The notes beneath the pieces were generated by a model. That model made no database searches. It saw only the letters and a list, made by a program, of their open reading frames with translations, and was not told the origin of the DNA. Of a stretch of DNA of 64,000 nucleotides, positions 59,499-64,000 are shown one piece after another. Source of the DNA: Ruminiclostridium cellobioparum subsp. termitidis CT1112 (lineage in GTDB: Bacteria; Bacillota; Clostridia; Acetivibrionales; DSM-1351). The translations under genes were made by a program, and so were the position numbers. Within the stretch, counting starts at the first letter, position 1. Each line of letters starts with the position of its first letter. The stretch lies in assembly GCF_000350485.1 (NCBI RefSeq), contig NZ_AORV01000072.1, forward strand, positions 96,136 to 160,135, in the 5' to 3' direction.

Positions 59499-61306
59499 AC
59501 CAATGCCGCCTCCTTCCGGATGGTCCAGCGGTCCCGCCGCTCGTTGGCTGCAATCATATTGCCGTACTGAGGGCAGTGCTCCAGCAGCTCGGTATGGGTG
59601 CCCTCTCCAAGCAGCTCACCATTTTTCATCACCAGGATACGGTTTGCATTTTCAACCGTCTTAAGCCGGTGTGCAATAATCAGCACCGTTTTATTTTTCG
59701 CCAGCCTTGCAAATGCCTGCTGGATGTTGGCCTCGTTTTCGGCATCGGCATATGCCGTTGCTTCGTCCAGGATAACGATGGGAGCATTCTTGAGGAAAAC
59801 CCGGGCAATGGCGATACGCTGCTTTTCACCTCCCGAGAGGTATGCGTCCTTTTCGCCTATGACCGTATCATAGCCCATTGGCAGTGCCATAATCACCTCG
59901 TGGATGCCTGCGTTTCTGGCGGCCTGCTCCACCTCCTCTCCGGTGGCCTGCCTGTCACCCATCCGGATGTTGTTCTCTACAGTATCGTGGAACAGAAAGG
60001 AATCCTGAAACACATATGATACCAGCTTCATTAAACGGTACTGCGGAATTTCCCGGATATTCACACCGCCGATTTGTATGGTGCCAGCCTGCGGCTCGTA
60101 GAAGCCCAGCAGCAGCTGTGCCAAAGTGGATTTCCCCCCGCCCGAAGGGCCGACAATACCGGTGACGGAGCCCTGCTGAAGATGAAAAGAGACATTGTTC
60201 ACCGCCTGCGATCCGTTCTGCTCATAGGCAAAGGACACACCGCTGAAGGTGATGTCGCAGGACGATGGATTTCCCGTCTTCCCATCAGCAAGCTCCTTCT
60301 GTTTCAAAATCCGGTCGATTCGGCTGACGCCTTCGGTAATACGCTTTGAATTCACCATCATTTGCATCATGTTTTCCATCGGTTCCTTCAACCCTCCGCC
60401 AACCAGGAAAAACAGCAGGATAACCGGCAAAAAATCCAGGTATGAGGAGGCTGTATAAATAAAAAGCAGGGATGCAGGCAGCAGGAATAGGAGCTGTGCT
60501 CCAAAGAAGGCGTAATACGCACCCATTCCAGGTGCAAAGTGATGTGCCGTACGCTCTACGGTTTCAACATAGTCCGAAACATCCCGTTCGTAACGGCGAA
60601 AGGCACTCAACGAACGGTTGAATATTTTTATCACCGGCATCCCATGTATGTATTCCACAATGGTCCCTTCCATCCTTTCCTTGGTGTCATGCATATCCAC
60701 CTGGGTTTGAGCACCCTTTGGATTTTTCAGTCCGGCTGAAAGCAGAAATGTGGAAATAAGGATTGGAACCATTGTAACCAGTGCCAGCCTCCAGTCCATA
60801 ATGAAAAGATAAACTATTGTAAAAACCGGGGTGGCTGTGGCTGCGGCCATATCGGCGATATGGTGGGCGATAAACACCTCAATCTGTTCCACATCATCCG
60901 ATATGACCTTTTTGATGGCCCCTTGCGTGGTGCCGGTAAAATAGCCTGAAGGAATTCGGGAAAGCTTCTCCATTAACATTAAACGCAGCTCATAGATTAT
61001 ATCGTAGGCGGCGTCATGGGCCAATGCCGAGGATGCAAAGGCACAGATGCCATATACCAGGGCGGCGGCAAAGGTATAACCTACCAGCGTATAAATTTTT
61101 ACTGTATCTACTTCTCCTATGGCGGTATAGTGTGCAAGCAGTTCTCTGATCACTCCATAAATCGTAAAAAAGGGCACAAGACGGGCGGCCGAGGTGAGAA
61201 CAGACAGCAGGCAGGCAATAAGGAGCTTGTTCTTTTTTGATCCGGCCAGCTCTAACAGCCGTAAGACGCCGGTTTTTTCCTTCGGCGCACTGTTATTTTT
61301 GTTCAT
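59495..61306 (-). CDS. ABC exporter half-transporter, subunit 1 (permease-ATPase)
   Basis: A 603-aa protein. Membrane helices lie in residues about 30-310; the ATPase has Walker A VGPSGGGKSTLAQLLLGFYE, signature YLSGGEKQRIAIARVFLKNA, Walker B PIVILDEATAYADAENEANI and switch His in LIIAHRLKTV. The D-loop reads YADAEN rather than SLDPEN, a small asymmetry between subunits. It follows the TetR gene by 71 bp in the same direction and is preceded by a near-perfect inverted repeat at 61341-61356. Heterodimer partner of the next gene. Confidence 0.93.
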   Translation of the reverse strand: MNKNNSAPKEKTGVLRLLELAGSKKNKLLIACLLSVLTSAARLVPFFTIYGVIRELLAHYTAIGEVDTVKIYTLVGYTFAAALVYGICAFASSALAHDAAYDIIYELRLMLMEKLSRIPSGYFTGTTQGAIKKVISDDVEQIEVFIAHHIADMAAATATPVFTIVYLFIMDWRLALVTMVPILISTFLLSAGLKNPKGAQTQVDMHDTKERMEGTIVEYIHGMPVIKIFNRSLSAFRRYERDVSDYVETVERTAHHFAPGMGAYYAFFGAQLLFLLPASLLFIYTASSYLDFLPVILLFFLVGGGLKEPMENMMQMMVNSKRITEGVSRIDRILKQKELADGKTGNPSSCDITFSGVSFAYEQNGSQAVNNVSFHLQQGSVTGIVGPSGGGKSTLAQLLLGFYEPQAGTIQIGGVNIREIPQYRLMKLVSYVFQDSFLFHDTVENNIRMGDRQATGEEVEQAARNAGIHEVIMALPMGYDTVIGEKDAYLSGGEKQRIAIARVFLKNAPIVILDEATAYADAENEANIQQAFARLAKNKTVLIIAHRLKTVENANRILVMKNGELLGEGTHTELLEHCPQYGNMIAANERRDRWTIRKEAALV

Positions 61307-61340
61307 TGGCTTACTCCTTTCAAAAATAGATTTAATTCCA

Positions 61341-61356
61341 GTTAGCTATAACTAAC
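61341..61356. promoter_or_regulatory. Near-palindrome upstream of the ABC exporter genes
   Basis: GTTAGCTATAACTAAC is symmetrical except for one pair. It lies between the TetR gene stop and the exporter start, 35 bp before the ATG. It could be a second operator or an RNA hairpin. Function inferred from position only. Confidence 0.4.
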
Positions 61357-61377
61357 CGACGTGCCGAAAAAAGCGTA

Positions 61378-61971
61378 TTACACGCTTTCTTCAAAAATGC
61401 AGGAAAACAGGAGGTCATACATACGGTTCAGCGTCAGCTCCATAGCATCTGAGTACAGATCCTCCTGATGGAACATTGCGATGGCCATGATTTTGATGAG
61501 GTTGGCGGCCACCTTGTAATCGATGTCCTGCCGTACACCCTCCATATGACCAAAAAGACCGCCCATGACCTCGGCCTCGGCAGCCGGATCGATCCCATAG
61601 TCCGAAGGCAGGGCCGCGCACAGCTTGGCTTGATCTGCAGCAGTCAGGTATTGATAGATGCTGTCCTTGCTGAAAATGATCTGCTTCAGGAATGCTTTGC
61701 CTTCCTCAGCATTCATCTTTTCCCGCCCGCCCAGCGTGTCCATGAACATCTGTTTAGCCCGGTCCCGTTGGTATTTGATGATCTCATATACAAACATTTC
61801 CTTGGACGGAAAGAAGTTGTAAAAGGTGCTTTTACCAAGGCCTACCGCCTGGGTCACTTTTTCCACCGAGGCATGCGTCATCCCGTTCTCCTTGATGAGG
61901 GCAAATCCTGCGTCCAGCATTTTTATCCGGGCCTCTTCCCTCTCCTGCATTGCAAAAATTTTGGGCGACAT
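61378..61971 (-). CDS. TetR-family transcriptional regulator of the ABC exporter
   Basis: About 197 aa, started at the ATG at 61969-61971 (MSPKIFAMQEREEARIKMLD) with AAGGAGGG; the open frame upstream covers the operator and has no ribosome site. The helix-turn-helix reads ALIKENGMTHASVEKVTQAV then GLGKSTFYNFFPSKEMFVYE (residues about 22-62), with a helical ligand-binding domain after it. It is first in an operon with two ABC half-transporters and lies behind a promoter overlapped by a 49-bp palindromic operator, so autoregulation is likely. Confidence 0.93.
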   Translation of the reverse strand: MSPKIFAMQEREEARIKMLDAGFALIKENGMTHASVEKVTQAVGLGKSTFYNFFPSKEMFVYEIIKYQRDRAKQMFMDTLGGREKMNAEEGKAFLKQIIFSKDSIYQYLTAADQAKLCAALPSDYGIDPAAEAEVMGGLFGHMEGVRQDIDYKVAANLIKIMAIAMFHQEDLYSDAMELTLNRMYDLLFSCIFEESV

Positions 61972-61995
61972 AAACTCCCTCCTTTTGCGAACATT

Positions 61996-62066
61996 ATACA
62001 ATATTATACGACCATAATAAAATAATGGTCGTATAATATTGTATGCGTTTCCCGGCCATATGTCAA
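61996..62066 (-). promoter_or_regulatory. TetR-exporter operon promoter overlapped by a 20-bp-arm operator palindrome
   Basis: Arms at 61996-62015 and 62025-62044 are perfect 20-base reverse complements with a nine-base AT-only spacer. On the minus strand TTGACA (62061-62066) and TACAAT (62038-62043) are 17 bp apart, so the -10 box lies inside the palindrome's outer end and the start point falls within it. Binding of the adjacent TetR protein here would shut off its own operon. Confidence 0.85.
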
Positions 62067-62130
62067 GAGCCAGTGACATTCTGGTATGATACTTTTGTGA
62101 AATTTTCGGACCGCGCATAAAGAAACCCGG

Positions 62131-62176
62131 AAAATAAAAAAAGCTGCACACTAATTTTTATTTTTAGTGCTGCAGC
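62131..62176 (-). terminator. Rho-independent terminator of the metallophosphoesterase gene
   Basis: On the minus strand GCTGCAGCACTAA pairs with TTAGTGTGCAGC (one bulged base) around an A/U loop, followed by TTTTTTTATTTT. It lies about 45 bp after the stop codon, beyond the palindrome at 62181. Confidence 0.85.
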
Positions 62177-62180
62177 CCTT

Positions 62181-62222
62181 GATACCCTCTATTGACAATG
62201 TACATTGTTAATAGAGGGTATC
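62181..62222. repeat. 42-bp near-perfect palindrome overlapping a stop codon
   Basis: The 20-base arms 62181-62200 and 62203-62222 are reverse complements except for one position, with only TA between them. The right end covers the last bases of the metallophosphoesterase stop codon. As RNA it would be a long hairpin just ahead of the true terminator. It may protect the mRNA end or be a small mobile-element footprint. Confidence 0.8.
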
Positions 62223-63360
62223 ATTCCGCAAAATCAATATTAAGTTTAATAATTTCGGATTGGCTGCCAATCCTCACTGTCGGCCCCCATGTGCCGTATC
62301 CGCAGGAAACCACCAGATTAAAGCCCCCGTCCTTTAAATATCCGAAATCTTCTTCAAACATCATATTTGTAACCAGGCTTGCAGGGAAGAACTGTCCGGC
62401 ATGGGTATGCCCCGAAAGCTGAAGATCCACCCCTGCTTTCCTGGGCTCATCCAATTTTGAGGGCTGATGGTCAAGTACTATAACAGGCAGGCTGGTATCC
62501 ACTCCCTCGAGCAATTCCGTCAAGCCGGCTCTTTTATGTCCGAATCTCTGTCCATCCATATCTTCCCTTCCCACAATATACAGGCTGTCATTTATTTTTA
62601 CCGTCTTATCCCTTAACACTGTAACCCCGGTTTCTTCTATCATTTCAGTTATTTCCTCCACAGCATTGGAGTAATGCTCATGGTTTCCGGTTATAAAGTA
62701 AACCCCGGACCTTGCTTTAATGCCTTTAAGCTCCTCCAGCATGTTACCCTTCTTAACCGGCTTGACAGAACCATCGATCAGATCACCCGTTATGAAAACC
62801 ATATCAGGCTCCATACCGTTAATTAATTCAACAGCATTTCTAAGCCTGTCCCTTCCCACAATTTCACCCAGGTGTACATCGGAGATCATTGCACATTTCA
62901 GCTGCTTTATATTGCCCGCTTTTTTATTTATCTTTATATCATACTCAGAGATTTTGGGTACTATGGCATTATAGGTGCCGACAGCAAGCAGGATTGCCAC
63001 GGCCGCTATTACGGCAAATGCAATAAACCAGGTATTATTTTTAATAATTCCCGGAATCATATCCAGCTTTCTCCCAATAAAACCGAGTACATCAATGATT
63101 ACTGCAAATCCGAGTAAATATACAAAAGCAGCGATCCAATAACCGCCTACAGTATTTAATATCCGTCCTACAGCCTCAGGCAAATAATTTCTTCCAGCCA
63201 TACCAATTATATAGGAAGCTGCAAAAAAGATAATTATTATCCAGTATAGCAGCCTGTTTACGGGGAGCTTTGCGCTTATGCCGTTGTATCCCCGGATCCC
63301 GATATAGTAGTTCAGCAGCCCATAAATAATTACAAAAACTCCTATAAAAATAAATTGCAT
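62221..63360 (-). CDS. Membrane-anchored metallophosphoesterase (YkuE-like)
   Basis: About 379 aa, started at the ATG at 63358-63360 (MQFIFIGVFVIIYGLLNYYI) with AAGGGG upstream. Four to five hydrophobic helices occupy residues 1-150. The calcineurin-like domain (about 165-379) has every metal motif: MISDVHLGEIVG, FITGDLIDGS, FITGNHEHYSN, VIVLDHQPSKLDEPR and LSGHTHAGQFFP. Members hydrolyse phosphoesters, and YkuE relatives act near the cell envelope. It is a single-gene transcript ending at the terminator at 62131-62176. The physiological substrate is unknown. Confidence 0.92.
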   Translation of the reverse strand: MQFIFIGVFVIIYGLLNYYIGIRGYNGISAKLPVNRLLYWIIIIFFAASYIIGMAGRNYLPEAVGRILNTVGGYWIAAFVYLLGFAVIIDVLGFIGRKLDMIPGIIKNNTWFIAFAVIAAVAILLAVGTYNAIVPKISEYDIKINKKAGNIKQLKCAMISDVHLGEIVGRDRLRNAVELINGMEPDMVFITGDLIDGSVKPVKKGNMLEELKGIKARSGVYFITGNHEHYSNAVEEITEMIEETGVTVLRDKTVKINDSLYIVGREDMDGQRFGHKRAGLTELLEGVDTSLPVIVLDHQPSKLDEPRKAGVDLQLSGHTHAGQFFPASLVTNMMFEEDFGYLKDGGFNLVVSCGYGTWGPTVRIGSQSEIIKLNIDFAE

Positions 63361-63510
63361 TATGTAACCCCTTTTATTCATATGTTTTACCTTTTTCTTA
63401 GTAAGATACTTACCCATATTTATTGCTTTGATTCATAGAGTTATAGAAAATATACCATATTAAGGCTTATGCTGACAATATGCTGCTGCTTTTTCATCAT
63501 GGTTTTATTT

Positions 63511-63554
63511 TAAAAAAAGATACTCCATCCGGTATTATGGTCTGGAGTATCTTT
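63511..63554 (-). terminator. Rho-independent terminator after the repeat protein
   Basis: On the minus strand AAAGATACTCCA (63554 down to 63543) pairs perfectly with TGGAGTATCTTT (63527 down to 63516), followed by a U-run (63518 down to 63512). It begins 38 bp after the stop at 63592. Confidence 0.9.
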
Positions 63555-63591
63555 ATCAGGAAGAATTTCTCAATTTTATATATTTTATGTA

Positions 63592-64000
63592 CTATTTGTC
63601 CGTTCTATATACCCTTAACTTCTCCATCTGGGCTTTAAGTTCATCGACGGTTGTTCCTTTTTTTGCTGCCATTTCCTCCAGTCTTTTCTGTGTTTCAGCC
63701 TCCAGCTTTGCTTTAGCGTCATCATAGGCCTTTATAACCGCATCCTCTTGAGCCTGGGTTATTGTTCCGGCCGTTACAAGGCTGTCCAGTAAATCCTTCG
63801 TTGTCTTATCGGTTCCCTTCTGAGACCTTAGCGCCTCCTGAACGGCTTTTTGCTGGTCTGCGGTTATGGTCCCTGCTTTCACCAGCTCAGAAAGAACATT
63901 ACTGCGGGTTCCGGCTTTATTTCCCATACCTCTTTTATTGAATACCTGGGCTTTGTCTCCTTTTTCCTTCTCCATCTGGGCTTTAAGTTCATCAACGGTT
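63592..64000 (-). CDS. Repeat-containing helical protein (partial, N-terminus beyond window)
   Basis: The minus-strand frame is open from the right edge to the stop at 63592, at least 136 codons. An internal ATG at 63973-63975 is not the start, because the frame upstream of it reads TVDELKAQ without a break. The segment TVDELKAQMEK occurs at both ends of the visible part (right edge and near the stop), and two related helices, LVKAGTITADQQKAVQEALR and LVTAGTITQAQEDAVIKAYD, lie between. These L-(V)-x-x-G-x-I-T-x-x-Q modules resemble the YckD/DUF2680 type of exported clostridial proteins. Very Lys/Ala/Glu-rich. Location and function cannot be judged without the N-terminus. Confidence 0.7.
   Translation of the reverse strand, partial: TVDELKAQMEKEKGDKAQVFNKRGMGNKAGTRSNVLSELVKAGTITADQQKAVQEALRSQKGTDKTTKDLLDSLVTAGTITQAQEDAVIKAYDDAKAKLEAETQKRLEEMAAKKGTTVDELKAQMEKLRVYRTDK

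Overview
The window looks like chromosomal DNA of a low-to-moderate-GC, carbohydrate-degrading Firmicute, most likely a mesophilic plant-polymer-degrading clostridium (Ruminiclostridium/Lachnoclostridium-like). This is inferred from strong AGGAGG ribosome sites, lipoprotein-anchored CUT1 sugar transporters of the LplA/LplB/YtcP type, YesM/YesN two-component systems, and many cytoplasmic glycoside hydrolases without signal peptides. I could not run a taxonomic search.

Layout. (1) 1-6929: an oligosaccharide ABC importer (binding protein cut by the window edge, two permeases) divergent from a YesM/YesN kinase-regulator pair. (2) 7030-15588: a seven-gene minus-strand catabolic operon (Gfo/Idh dehydrogenase, a dihydropyrimidine-dehydrogenase-like PreA-PreT fusion, a 2-hydroxyacid dehydrogenase, an SDR, a NagB-type deaminase, an FGGY kinase, a creatininase-family hydrolase), with a perfect operator-like inverted repeat upstream. 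(3) 15983-17752: a secreted F5/8-PKD-beta-helix protein, then a 243-bp structured palindrome. (4) 18150-21473: a MoxR-DUF58-DUF4129 operon. (5) 21658-46000: a glycan-utilisation locus with GH3, two GH95-like paralogues, an unknown 415-aa protein, a sensor operon (binding protein, kinase, regulator) with its own promoter, GH95 fucosidase, GH38 mannosidase and an MFS carrier on the minus strand, and a second CUT1 importer divergent on the plus strand. (6) 46.1-48.8 kb: a mobile-element graveyard with a DinJ/YafQ-type toxin-antitoxin module, small element-type genes, a ribbon-helix-helix gene, a recombinase stub, a 228-bp-period direct duplication, and a second full copy plus fragments of the structured palindrome. 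(7) 48.85-54.9 kb: split TauE/SafE permeases, a TetR-regulated ABC-2 exporter, an AraC regulator divergent from a GH29 fucosidase. (8) 54.9-64 kb: a VanX-YkuD fusion, an AI-2E-type permease, a TetR-regulated heterodimeric ABC exporter, a metallophosphoesterase and a repeat protein cut by the edge.

Working together: the binding protein at 30.8-32.4 kb, next to its own kinase and regulator, is a paralogue of the transport binding protein at 44.4 kb, so one copy may sense and the other import the same fucosylated/mannosylated glycan, which the GH95, GH29, GH38, GH3 and GH95-like enzymes would dismantle inside the cell.

The most unusual signal is the ~242-bp palindromic element present twice (17818-18060 and 48462-48702, opposite orientations) with at least nine compensatory base-pair differences between copies and GGA-containing terminal loops. 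This points to a conserved RNA or single-stranded DNA fold that I do not recognise.
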